Shown: in pieces, positions 18,907-27,273 of the stretch
Layout: every line of letters begins with the position of its first letter
Position numbering within the stretch: position 1 is the stretch's first letter
Source of the DNA: Leisingera sp. SS27
Lineage (GTDB): Bacteria; Pseudomonadota; Alphaproteobacteria; Rhodobacterales; Rhodobacteraceae
Length of the DNA stretch: 64,000 bases
NCBI RefSeq assembly: GCF_028368855.1
Contig: NZ_JAQNCY010000003.1
Coordinates: forward strand, 124,001-188,000
Direction of reading: 5' to 3'
Position numbers and translations under genes: made by a program
Notes under the pieces: generated by a model
The model's input: the letters and a program-made list of their open reading frames with translations, nothing else
Told to the model about the DNA's origin: nothing
The model's database searches: none

Positions 18907-19866
18907 TCAGAGCCCGGCCAGAAGCTCTTTCAGTGTTTGTTCACGGGCAGCCCACATCGCCTTGACCTCGTCGCGGGTCATGATGTGCATGGGCGATCCG
19001 CCAGCCTGCATCTTCTTGGCGACACGGGGGTTGGCGAACATCTCAGGCACGGTGGCGGCCAGTTCGTCGATCACCTCCTGCGGGGTGCCCTTGGGCACCA
19101 TCACGCCGCGGAAGTTGACGGAGGAATTGTCAACGTCCAGCCCCTGTTCCTGCATGGTGGGCACGTTTGGCAGGAAGTCAGAGCGCTGCAGATCCGCAAC
19201 GCCCAGGATTTTCACGTTGCCTGCCTCCTGCGCGCGGAAAGCGTCGGACAGGTTGTTGATGCCGCCCATGACCTCACCGGCGATCACCGCCTTCATCGCC
19301 GCCGCGCCGCCGCCCTTGGTCGGGATATAGGCCATCTTCACGCCTGCAGCCTTTTCGATCTGCAGCGCAGCGATGTGGTGGCCAACGAACAGGCCCGCGC
19401 CGGAGAAGGTGAGCTTGCCCGGGTTTTCCTTGGCATGGGCAACCACATCTGCCATCGAATTGAAGGGGCTGTCAGCACCGACAACAAAGACCGCCGGGTC
19501 GGCTCCCCAGTTGGCGATGGGTTCAAAGCTGTCTGCGGAATAGGAGACGCCGCCCTTGATCGACTGGGCGATGAAGTGGGGCACGTTGTAGGCCGCCAGG
19601 GTGTATCCGTCCGCATCGGCCTGAGTGGCAAACCAGTTCCAGCCGACACGGCCGCCGGCGCCGGGCTTGTTGATGATGGCGATGGGCATTCCCAGCGCAT
19701 CCTCGTTGCCTGCGGTCATGGTAACGATCCGGGCCTGGAAATCGGTCGCCCCGCCGGCCCCGTAAGAGACCATCATCATGATGGGGCGGTCAGGGTACTC
19801 CTCGGCCATGGCGGTGCCTGCCAGGCCCATCAGCGCCATGGCGGCGCCTGCGATCAGATTCTTCAT
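18907..19866 (-). CDS. TTT transporter substrate-binding protein (second system)
   Basis: A 319-residue TctC-family periplasmic receptor. Signal peptide MKNLIAGAAMALMGLAGTAMA, then EEYPDRPIMMMVSYGAGGATDF, the family's ligand loop, and KPGAGGRVGWNWFAT. Tryptophan-rich loops (VGWNW, ANWGAD) differ from the first system's receptor, so the substrate probably differs. It lies between the acylating dehydrogenase and its TctB/TctA partners, all on the minus strand. I infer delivery of the substrate of the CoA ligase, plausibly sulfoacetate. Confidence 0.88.
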   Translation of the reverse strand: MKNLIAGAAMALMGLAGTAMAEEYPDRPIMMMVSYGAGGATDFQARIVTMTAGNEDALGMPIAIINKPGAGGRVGWNWFATQADADGYTLAAYNVPHFIAQSIKGGVSYSADSFEPIANWGADPAVFVVGADSPFNSMADVVAHAKENPGKLTFSGAGLFVGHHIAALQIEKAAGVKMAYIPTKGGGAAAMKAVIAGEVMGGINNLSDAFRAQEAGNVKILGVADLQRSDFLPNVPTMQEQGLDVDNSSVNFRGVMVPKGTPQEVIDELAATVPEMFANPRVAKKMQAGGSPMHIMTRDEVKAMWAAREQTLKELLAGL

Positions 19867-19907
19867 TTTCTTCTCCTCCCTAATGGTATCGGACCGGGTT
19901 CAGGCGG

Positions 19908-20363
19908 TCAGAACAGAATTTCCCGCGGCGTGTAGACGCTCAGCAGCTTGGCAAAGAGGCCGTACATCACCGCCACGAATACGCCCGTGATCAGCGCCCG
20001 CTTGACCCATGTCTTGCCTTCGGAGTGCGGCGCGGGATCGTAGAGCGACAGCAGGATGAAAAAGCCGATGGCGGTGGCGGTGTAGAACCCCAGCGCCTTG
20101 GCGGCCCAGAAAACATAGACCAGCATCAGAGCCAGCCCCGGCACCATGTTCAGGAACATGGTGCGTGAGATGCCCGAGCCGACCTTGCTAAGTCCCATGA
20201 CGGCTTTGCCGAAGGTCCAGCCTGCCAGCACCACGAACACCGATGCGATCAGGCGCGGGAACAGGAAGGCCTCGGCAGGCTCTTGCGTAAAGCTGACCCA
20301 GGCGACCCAAATGCCTACGGCAAAGACCAGGCCGGAGCCAACAATGTGCTGAGACCGGTTCAT
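19908..20363 (-). CDS. TTT transporter small membrane subunit, TctB-like (second system)
   Basis: A 151-residue protein with four hydrophobic segments and the TctB mark AFLFPRLIASVFVVLAGW near residue 30. The ATG at 20363 overlaps the tctA-like stop codon (ATGA), so translation is coupled. A longer frame to 20771 lies wholly inside the TctA-like gene and is not the start. Confidence 0.85.
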   Translation of the reverse strand: MNRSQHIVGSGLVFAVGIWVAWVSFTQEPAEAFLFPRLIASVFVVLAGWTFGKAVMGLSKVGSGISRTMFLNMVPGLALMLVYVFWAAKALGFYTATAIGFFILLSLYDPAPHSEGKTWVKRALITGVFVAVMYGLFAKLLSVYTPREILF

Positions 20364-21871
20364 GCCTGCGCCTCCTCTTTGGTGGTGTACCGGCGGCTGC
20401 GCAGTTCCATCCAGGCCGAGTAGGCGATGGAGGCGGCGACCACGGCGATCAGGAAGATGTTCAGCCCGCCGGTCAGGAAGTAGCTGGCCTTGCCCACGGT
20501 GGCGTCGGCGATCATGCCGCCCTGGATGAAATTCGCCTCGGCAATCGGGCCCAGGATCAGACCAAGCACCAGCGGCGCAGCGGAAAAGCCGAAACGCTCC
20601 AGGAAATACATACCAATGCCGAGGCAGGCCATGACATAGACGTCTCCCATGGAGCTTTGCACCGAGTAGGCTCCGAAGACCGACAGGGCCAGCACGATGG
20701 CAGCCATCACCGATTGCGGCACCTGGGCAACGCGGGCGGCAAGACCGGCGATGTACAGACCGAAGAGGCACATCAGGACCTGGCCCACCAGCATCGAGTT
20801 GATGAAGGTCCAGGCCACATCCGGGTGATTGTCGAACAGATCGGAGCCGGGGAAAATGCCGTGGATCAGCAACCCGCCCAACAGCACGGCGGCGGTGGGG
20901 CTGCCGGGGATCGACAGCGTCAAGAGCGGCACCAGCGACGGGCCGACCATGGCGTTGTTGGCGGCCTCTGCGGCGATCACGCCTTCGCTGTGGCCCTTGC
21001 CGAATTTCTCCTTCTCGGAAGAAAACTTCTTGGTCTGGTCATAGGCCACGAGCCCGGCGATCTGGCCGCCGACGCCGGGTATCAGTCCGATGACGGAGCC
21101 GGTGATGGTGCCGATGCCAAGCGCGCGTGGGCAGCGCAGCAGTTCACGTGTGGCGTCGAGGACGGAATGTTTCTGCACCTCGATCACTTCGGCGCCCTCC
21201 GTGCGGCGGCCCTTGGCAAACATGGTCAGCACCTGCGGGATGGCAAACAGGCCGATGAGGGCTGCAATGATGTTGATGCCGCCGCCCAGTGACGGGTGGA
21301 AGATAAAGCGCTGGGCACCCATGATGTCGTCAAAGCCGATGGTCGCCAGCCACAACCCGATGCAACCCGACAGCAGCCCCTTCACGACAGAGGCCGAATC
21401 CAGCGAGCCGATCACGGTGACGCCCAGGATTGCCAGCCAGAACAGGTGCGAGGGGCCGAAAGCCAGAGCCCACTCAGCCAGCAGCGGGGTCAGGAAAATC
21501 AGCAGGAGCACGCCGAAGATACCGCCCGCGGCAGAGGCGAGGAAGGACAGCTGCAGCGCCTTGGCGCCCTGGCCCTGCTTGGCCATCTTGTGGCCGTCCA
21601 GCGTGGTGGCGATATTGGCGGGCGCGCCGGGGATTTTCAGCAGGATCGCGCTGACCGCGCCCCCCGCCACAGTAGAGGTATAGGCGGCACCCAAAAGGAT
21701 CAGGCCCTGAACCGCCTCCAGGTGGAAGGTGAAGGGGATCAGCAGCGCCACTGCCATTGTCGGGGAAAGTCCCGGAGTTGCCCCCAGGATCAGCCCGCCG
21801 ATGGTACCGCCCAGAAGCAGCAGGAATGACAGCGGCGAGAACACGTCTCCGAAGTAATAAATGAACTCCAT
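20360..21871 (-). CDS. TTT transporter large permease, TctA-like (second system)
   Basis: A 503-residue polytopic membrane protein, first gene of the minus-strand transporter-dehydrogenase-ligase run. It shows LGATPGLSPTMAVALLIPFT near residue 30, SVIGLIPGVGGQIAGLVAYD near 260, and GHSEGVIAAEAANNAMVGPSLVPLL, the TctA signature. It is divergent from the LacI regulator across a 113-base gap containing a LacI-type operator. In C. necator the transporter of the sau cluster is an MFS protein (SauU). Here a TTT system appears to take that place. Confidence 0.92.
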   Translation of the reverse strand: MEFIYYFGDVFSPLSFLLLLGGTIGGLILGATPGLSPTMAVALLIPFTFHLEAVQGLILLGAAYTSTVAGGAVSAILLKIPGAPANIATTLDGHKMAKQGQGAKALQLSFLASAAGGIFGVLLLIFLTPLLAEWALAFGPSHLFWLAILGVTVIGSLDSASVVKGLLSGCIGLWLATIGFDDIMGAQRFIFHPSLGGGINIIAALIGLFAIPQVLTMFAKGRRTEGAEVIEVQKHSVLDATRELLRCPRALGIGTITGSVIGLIPGVGGQIAGLVAYDQTKKFSSEKEKFGKGHSEGVIAAEAANNAMVGPSLVPLLTLSIPGSPTAAVLLGGLLIHGIFPGSDLFDNHPDVAWTFINSMLVGQVLMCLFGLYIAGLAARVAQVPQSVMAAIVLALSVFGAYSVQSSMGDVYVMACLGIGMYFLERFGFSAAPLVLGLILGPIAEANFIQGGMIADATVGKASYFLTGGLNIFLIAVVAASIAYSAWMELRSRRYTTKEEAQA

Positions 21872-21944
21872 TCAGGGCCTCCCAACCCGGCTGATCGCGC
21901 TTTTGCTTTTGTTGACAAAACAGGTTAGGCCATGAAAATAGTAT

Positions 21945-21958
21945 TGCAAACGTTTTCA
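21945..21958. promoter_or_regulatory. LacI-family operator between TTT/sau-like operon and its regulator
   Basis: TGCAAACGTTTTCA is a near-perfect palindrome with the central CG and the TGNAAA half sites typical of LacI/GalR operators (one mismatch). On the minus strand a possible -35 TTGCAA overlaps it, with TAACCT 16 bases downstream. On the plus strand TTGACA lies at 21912. Binding here would repress both directions until the inducer binds. Confidence 0.65.
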
Positions 21959-21984
21959 TAAATCTTGCCGGAGGAGGGGAGATT

Positions 21985-23010
21985 GTGGCGCCGAAACAAA
22001 AGGGTAATGTGGATATCGTGGCTGTGGCAAAGGCTGCCAAAGTGTCGCCTTCCACGGTGTCGCGCACCTTCAATCATCCCGATCTGGTGAGCCCGGCGAC
22101 TCGCAAGAAGATCAATCGCGCGGTGCAGAAACTGGGCTATGTCAGGAACCGCGCGGCGCAGATGATGCACGGCAAGCGCTCCGGCACCATCGGGCTGGTG
22201 GTGCCGACCATCAACCACGCGATTTTCGCCGAGGTGATCCAGGCCTTCTCAGACGCCATTGACCAGGAAGGGTTCACCCTGCTGCTGGCCTCGCACGGGT
22301 ATGACCTGGACCGCGAATACGAGATGGTGCGCAAGCTGATGGAGCACCGGGTGGACGGTGTGGCGCTTATCGGGCTGCAGCACTCGGCGGCCACGTCCCG
22401 GCTGATTGCGCAGCAGGAAACGCCTGCGATGGCGATCTGGAACTATACCGAGGATTCCGAATTGCCCTGTGTTGGCGCTGATAACCGTCTGGCCGGGCGG
22501 ATGGCGGCGGAGCACTTGCTGGAGCTGGGCCATCGGGACATCGGTCTGATCTTTCCGGACACTCGCGGCAATGACCGGGCCCAGTACAGATTATCGTCGG
22601 CTTTGGAGACTCTTCAGAAAGGAGGTGTGTCTGTTCCCGAAGACCGCATGTCAGAAGCCCCTTACAGTGTGGCGCAGGCAAAGCAGGCGGCGATCAGGCT
22701 TCTCTCGGGGCCGGCCAGGCTCACGGCACTGTTGTGCGGCAATGACGTGATCGCTCAAGGCGCCGTTTACGGCGCGCAAAATTGCGGCCTTCGGGTGCCC
22801 GGGGACGTGTCAATCATTGGGATCGGCGATTTCAAGGGATCCGCGGATATCGAACCTGGGCTGACCACCATCCGTATACCAGCTGAAACCATCGGAACGC
22901 TCGCAGGGCAGCGATTTACAGCATACATCACTTCAGAAACGCGTGAGCAGTTCAGGCTGCGCTGCAGGTTGGAACGCGTCGTCCGGGGGACAACCTGTTC
23001 AGCGGCCTGA
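21985..23010 (+). CDS. LacI family transcriptional regulator
   Basis: A 341-residue repressor. The N-terminal helix-turn-helix is VDIVAVAKAAKVSPSTVSRT (about residues 9-28), followed by the hinge GYVRNRAAQMMHGKRSGTIG and a periplasmic-binding-protein-like sensor domain (GLVVPTINHAIFAEVIQAF; CGNDVIAQGA; GIGDFKGS). Within the GntR-like branch of LacI proteins such sensors bind sugar acids or carboxylates. The start is GTG behind the strong site GGAGGAGGGGA. Divergent from the TTT/acylating dehydrogenase/ligase operon, which it most likely controls. Confidence 0.9.
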   Translation: MAPKQKGNVDIVAVAKAAKVSPSTVSRTFNHPDLVSPATRKKINRAVQKLGYVRNRAAQMMHGKRSGTIGLVVPTINHAIFAEVIQAFSDAIDQEGFTLLLASHGYDLDREYEMVRKLMEHRVDGVALIGLQHSAATSRLIAQQETPAMAIWNYTEDSELPCVGADNRLAGRMAAEHLLELGHRDIGLIFPDTRGNDRAQYRLSSALETLQKGGVSVPEDRMSEAPYSVAQAKQAAIRLLSGPARLTALLCGNDVIAQGAVYGAQNCGLRVPGDVSIIGIGDFKGSADIEPGLTTIRIPAETIGTLAGQRFTAYITSETREQFRLRCRLERVVRGTTCSAA

Positions 23011-23042
23011 AGGCATATCACCACTAATGCAGCCTAAGGCTG

Positions 23043-23207
23043 TTAACGTCGATAGCACCTGGATTTCTGTCCAAACCCGCTGGGAGAACAAACGTAAGTT
23101 CCCTTTGCCAGTTTTGTTTCTCCGGCGTCGGTTTTGCCGCCCTGAGCACTTGCGCTGCTCAGGCTGACGGCAAGGCCCAGAGCCGCCGCGCAGGCAAATT
23201 TAACCAC
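23043..23207 (-). CDS. Small secreted two-cysteine peptide
   Basis: A 54-residue candidate: GTG start, signal peptide of about 21 residues (VKFACAAALGLAVSLSSASAQ) and a mature tail that ends KGTYVCSPSGFGQKSRCYRR. The two cysteines could form a disulphide loop. I recall similar short exported proteins ending GTYVCSPxGFGxKSxCY in Rhodobacterales, but that is from memory. The start is uncertain: an in-frame ATG further upstream, near 23257, follows GACGAGGTGCAG and would add about 16 residues before the hydrophobic stretch. Function unknown. Confidence 0.5.
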   Translation of the reverse strand: MVKFACAAALGLAVSLSSASAQGGKTDAGETKLAKGTYVCSPSGFGQKSRCYRR

Positions 23208-23537
23208 ATGAAAAAAGACCGGCGTGCGCCGGGACTCCGCAGATACTGCGTACATGAACTGCACCTCGTCCTCATCGACCCCGGGCTGCTCTTTAGTGCC
23301 TGAACGGCACGCGGCAGCCAAACGGCCATGTCACTCACCGCGCGGTCTGCGCAGCAAGTAATTTTTAGAGGCCTTGACATTTTTTTTCAACGCAATTGTG
23401 CGGAAATCCGCTCAATGCCCCTGCAACTGTGCTGTGTTGCACAATATCGCCATCAAAATCAAAGAGTTCCAAAAAACCTCTGAGCAGCAGGCTTTCCCAG
23501 TCAGCCAGTTGCGCAATTGGTCGGGATGCAGCGTGGC
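23208..23537. other. Non-coding stretch between small peptide and GH26-like gene
   Basis: No convincing gene is seen. It contains a T8 run near 23382 and AT-rich sequence that may carry the small peptide's promoter on the minus strand and the end of the polysaccharide operon. Confidence 0.5.
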
Positions 23538-24446
23538 CTAGTTTCCGGCGGTTTCTATGCGCACTCTGTGCTCTACTCGCCAATCGGGCAGGCCGAAACC
23601 ATCAGGCCACGGATAAACTTCCTGCTGGTTGAAATAGACGACACCTGTCAGGGCCGGGTAGCCGCTCTTGTCCCGGCGCACGTTCTGCTCCCAGCGTGCG
23701 ACGTAGGTTTCATCGCCCGAGTAGCCAAGTTCAGCCACCATGACGGGCTTGCCGTAACCTTTCACGCGCTCATAGCGGGGAGCAAAAATGTCATCAAAAC
23801 TCATCTCGCCGCCCCGGTAGATCTGCTCCCAGGGCTGCAGGCCAAAAACCGAGAGTCCGATGATATCGACGTAATCGTCGCCGGGATAATAGTCCTGCAG
23901 GTTCTCATACCCCAGCGGAGACCACATAACATCTATCTCCGGTGCCTTGTTCCGGCAGATGTCAATCATGCGCTTGAAGGCGTAAATATACGTTTCCGGC
24001 TGCCATTGAGCCCAGATGAACTGACCGCTGTCATCGTCCATTTCCTGCGCCCAGCGGACAGTGACCTTGCTTTCGAACTCGTTCAGAACTTCACATATCG
24101 CAGCCATGTTGCCGTCGTATGTTCCGTCCCGGATGCCGCGGATCAGACGTTGCGGTGTGTTGCGGGCGTCGCGGGTCCATGTCCAGGGTTCAATCGTGAC
24201 AAGCACATCGCGGTTGCGTTCCTTGGCGTATTTATCGGCCTCTATCAGTGACCCCAGGAACAAGTCTTCCCACGGCAGGAACAGATGTTCGATCTGAACA
24301 TTCTGTTCGTCAGAGAAATCTCCGTCCGGATCATAGACACCAAAGGGAAAATCACCCGGTGGCGGAGGGAAGGATTGCAGCGCAGAGCCAAGGAATGTTG
24401 CAGCCGCGGCGGCGGTGATCAGGAGGTGCCGGTTTCGATAGGACAT
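23538..24446 (-). CDS. Exported GH26-like glycoside hydrolase
   Basis: A 302-residue protein with an N-terminal hydrophobic signal (HLLITAAAAATFLGSALQSF) and a TIM-barrel glycosidase domain. The proposed acid/base is Glu135 in VRWAQEMDDDSGQFIWAQ, equivalent to the RFxHEMxxxWxxW signature of GH26 mannanases and related enzymes. The nucleophile would be Glu239 in VMVAELGYSGD. It is the last gene of the uxs-epimerase-glycosyltransferase run, 3 bases after the glycosyltransferase stop. A hydrolase encoded with a BcsA-like synthase usually trims or releases the polymer in the periplasm, as BcsZ does for cellulose. The polymer is unknown. Confidence 0.75.
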   Translation of the reverse strand: MSYRNRHLLITAAAAATFLGSALQSFPPPPGDFPFGVYDPDGDFSDEQNVQIEHLFLPWEDLFLGSLIEADKYAKERNRDVLVTIEPWTWTRDARNTPQRLIRGIRDGTYDGNMAAICEVLNEFESKVTVRWAQEMDDDSGQFIWAQWQPETYIYAFKRMIDICRNKAPEIDVMWSPLGYENLQDYYPGDDYVDIIGLSVFGLQPWEQIYRGGEMSFDDIFAPRYERVKGYGKPVMVAELGYSGDETYVARWEQNVRRDKSGYPALTGVVYFNQQEVYPWPDGFGLPDWRVEHRVRIETAGN

Positions 24447-24449
24447 GGT

Positions 24450-26276
24450 CTACTCCATTTTCTGCTGGAACAGGGATTTCCCCGGCCATTCCAGGTTCAT
24501 TTCGTAGGTAACTGTGCCCGGCGGGCCGAGACCCGCGCCGGACACGATGTATTTGGGTGTGTATGGGGTGAATACGCCGCTTCCATAGGACAGCGCATAA
24601 AGGCTGTGTGCGCCCTGACCGCCAAGCGCAGCAGCGATCACAACGACAAGCGCCGCACTTGCGGAGGCCTGAAAGGCGGAGGCAAGCGGCCACTTGAACG
24701 GTGAAATGCGGTTCTCCCGCAGATGCTGGATCGCGATCACGGTGAACAGCAGCGTGTAAACGGCGGCGTTCAGCAGGCTCAGCACCACAAAGCCCGCCGC
24801 CTGTTCCAAGTCGTGGACAAAAAGCGGCGGCAGCGCTGCTCCTATGGCCAGCAGCAGGTAAGGCAGCAGGACCCGCAATGGCACCGGGGGGGCCTTGTCG
24901 CCGCCCTTTGGTGTTACACGGAAATCGACAAATCCGCCGCGAAGCCGATCAGCAACGGCGGTGCCGCAGCCCAGCAAAACCCAGGGCCATTGCGCGCAGG
25001 GAAACAGGGCGCGTTCCCAGCTGAGCACCTTTGCATCATATGGTCTCAGAGTATCCCGCGCCCGCATCAAATAGACGAACAGGATAACTGCGGCGGTCGA
25101 CGGCAGCGCGTGCAGAACAAACCCGATGAAGGTCACTCCGGCGAACCTGATATCAAACAAAAGCGCGGCAATGGGGAACATGTACATCAAAGCCATGAAC
25201 AGCGCGAAAAGCGGATACCACAGCTGGCACAGCAGAAACTGAAACCGAAGCCGCGGCGGCAATCCCCTCAGGTAGCGCGGGGTATAGCTCAGCAGCAGCG
25301 TTGTCAGGCTGCGCGACCATTGGAACTCCTGGGTGGCCAGATCGGCCATGCAGGCCGGTCCGGCGCCATGTGCTATGGCATCTGCGGCATGTGTGCCGCG
25401 CCATCCTGCGGAGTTCATCAGCATCGTTGTGGAATGATCTTCCGCCAGCTCCGGTCCCAGACCGCCAGCCTGCCGCAGCGCGCGCGTGCGCACGGCATAG
25501 TGCGACCCAATACACATCGGCGCCCATCCGGTGCTGTAGCCAAGCTGGATGCCCCCATGGAACGGCGCTTCAGCGTACAGCCGCATCCTTGCGGCCCAGC
25601 TCTCGTTTGCATTGCTGCTGCAAATTGACGGAGCGCTGACATAACCCGTTTCAGGGTCATCGAAACTGTTCAGAACGGCTTCCAGATACCTGGACTGAGG
25701 CACATGGTCAGCGTCGAGCTGGGAGACGATGTCGTATGCCTCGTAGCCGTAAAGGTCGTAAAAATAGGTCAGGTTTCCTTCCTTGCATCGGGTTCTGCGC
25801 GGCCACTCCTTGCGGTGATAGGCATCAACTCCTTTGCGGGTGGAGATCCTGACTCCATGAGCCGCGCACCAGGCGCGGGTTTCCTCGTCCGGATCTTCAT
25901 CGGCCAGCCAGGTATCATGCGGCGGTCCTTGCGCAAGCATGGCGGAGAGGGTCTCTTTCAGCACTGCCAGGGGTTCTGCTGGTGTCTTGGTGGTGACCAT
26001 TGCCACCCGCATCGGCCCTTGCAGTGCAGGCCGCCGGCGGCGGCGTGTGCCGTTCAGGAAGAACAGCATGAAATACGCCTGCAGGAAGTAGAGCCATAAG
26101 ATGGCCAGTGAGACCGTAACATAGCGCCCTGTGCCGATATTGTGGCCAGGCAGAAGCCACCAGTGCCAGAAATAGGCCGCCGCCAGCAGCCATAAGGCAA
26201 ACACTGCAGCGGCAGCCCCGTCACAGCCGGGCTTGCGGCGGGCTGAGGCCCGGTTATTCCGCAGCATGGCGCCCAT
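24450..26276 (-). CDS. BcsA-like family 2 glycosyltransferase, membrane synthase
   Basis: A 608-residue polysaccharide synthase. Two N-terminal membrane segments (about 22-43, 53-75) precede a GT-A catalytic domain, and several membrane segments follow. Catalytic marks: MVTTKTPAEPLAVLKETL (90-110), WLADEDPDE (123-131), the DxD-like DADH at 188-191, and the base motif ED at 279-280. The acceptor motif normally QxxRW is QEFQW here (316-320), so Arg is replaced by Gln. No PilZ domain is visible. The start at 26276 overlaps galE by 23 bases and follows GAGAAAGGCACGCC. It would polymerise sugars from UDP-donors made by the two upstream enzymes and export the chain. Confidence 0.85.
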   Translation of the reverse strand: MGAMLRNNRASARRKPGCDGAAAAVFALWLLAAAYFWHWWLLPGHNIGTGRYVTVSLAILWLYFLQAYFMLFFLNGTRRRRRPALQGPMRVAMVTTKTPAEPLAVLKETLSAMLAQGPPHDTWLADEDPDEETRAWCAAHGVRISTRKGVDAYHRKEWPRRTRCKEGNLTYFYDLYGYEAYDIVSQLDADHVPQSRYLEAVLNSFDDPETGYVSAPSICSSNANESWAARMRLYAEAPFHGGIQLGYSTGWAPMCIGSHYAVRTRALRQAGGLGPELAEDHSTTMLMNSAGWRGTHAADAIAHGAGPACMADLATQEFQWSRSLTTLLLSYTPRYLRGLPPRLRFQFLLCQLWYPLFALFMALMYMFPIAALLFDIRFAGVTFIGFVLHALPSTAAVILFVYLMRARDTLRPYDAKVLSWERALFPCAQWPWVLLGCGTAVADRLRGGFVDFRVTPKGGDKAPPVPLRVLLPYLLLAIGAALPPLFVHDLEQAAGFVVLSLLNAAVYTLLFTVIAIQHLRENRISPFKWPLASAFQASASAALVVVIAAALGGQGAHSLYALSYGSGVFTPYTPKYIVSGAGLGPPGTVTYEMNLEWPGKSLFQQKME

Positions 26277-27273
26277 GGCGTGCCTTTCTCGCGTCTGCCA
26301 GCCCAAAGGACGGGGCGGCATCGCTGATGATCTGGTCCAGCCCGGAATGTTCGGTTCGAAAGCCCAGCGTTTTTGCCGCAAGCTCCGCGTCCGCCGTCAG
26401 CGAAGGCGGGTCGCCGGGGCGGCGACCTACCAGTTCATGCGGGACTGGCGCCCCCGTTACCCTTTGAATAGCGGCCAGTACTTCAAAGACCGTGTGGCCG
26501 GTGCCGCTGCCCAGGTTCAGGGCGGTGCTGGGGCCGCCCGCGGCCAGATAGTCTGCCGCCAGGACATGGCCGCGGGCCAAGTCGCTGACATGAATGTAAT
26601 CCCGCTCGCAGCTGCCGTCGCGCGTGCAGTAATCCGTTCCAAAAACCTGCAGGGGCCCGCGCTGGCCGGAAGCCGCCTGCAGCGCCAAAGGCAGCAGATG
26701 GGTTTCCGGGTCATGGCGCTCGCATAGCTCACCCTCGGGGTCTGCACCGGCAGCATTGAAATACCGCAACGCTGCAAACCGCAGTCCATGGCCGGAAGAA
26801 CAATCGCGCAGCATCTCCTCGCACATCAGCTTGCTGCGGCCATAGGGGTTGATTGGCGCCTGTGGGGTGGTCTCGCGGATCGGGCCGCCAGCAGGGATGC
26901 CATAGGTCGCACAGCTGGAGGAGAACACGATTTGCTTTACTCCTGTGCTGATGCAGGCGTTGATTAATGCGATCATGCCCCCGGCATTGTTGTCGTAGTA
27001 GAACGCCGGCCGCGTCATCGACTCTCCGACATACGCGGAAGCAGCAAAATGTATCACAGCTTCGACATCATGCTCGCGGATGGTTCGGCACAAGGCTGTC
27101 TGATCGCGCACGTCTGCGTTTACCAAAGGTCCCCACTTGACCGCATCGGCATGACCGGTGCTCAAATTGTCCACCGTTACCGGCAGGTATCCCGCCTGGC
27201 TCAGGGCTTTGCATGCGTGGCTGCCAATGAAGCCGGCACCGCCTGTCACGAGTATGGGGAACCGCAGCGCCAT
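26254..27273 (-). CDS. galE: UDP-sugar 4-epimerase (GalE/Uxe type)
   Basis: A 339-residue extended SDR epimerase. NAD-binding VTGGAGFIGSHACKAL at the N-terminus, catalytic SSSCATYG and YGRSK (Tyr-x-x-x-Lys), and ALRYFNAAGADPEGE are the GalE signatures. Starts on the base where the UDP-xylose synthase stop codon ends, so it is coupled. GalE interconverts UDP-glucose and UDP-galactose. In Sinorhizobium a GalE-like protein beside a UDP-xylose synthase was shown to be a UDP-xylose 4-epimerase making UDP-arabinose. The same pairing here makes a pentose substrate plausible. Sequence alone cannot decide. Confidence 0.88.
   Translation of the reverse strand: MALRFPILVTGGAGFIGSHACKALSQAGYLPVTVDNLSTGHADAVKWGPLVNADVRDQTALCRTIREHDVEAVIHFAASAYVGESMTRPAFYYDNNAGGMIALINACISTGVKQIVFSSSCATYGIPAGGPIRETTPQAPINPYGRSKLMCEEMLRDCSSGHGLRFAALRYFNAAGADPEGELCERHDPETHLLPLALQAASGQRGPLQVFGTDYCTRDGSCERDYIHVSDLARGHVLAADYLAAGGPSTALNLGSGTGHTVFEVLAAIQRVTGAPVPHELVGRRPGDPPSLTADAELAAKTLGFRTEHSGLDQIISDAAPSFGLADARKARHGRHAAE

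Noticed and set aside
23382-23389. T8 run as part of a rho-independent terminator
   Set aside because: No stem of adequate length lies directly upstream on either strand.
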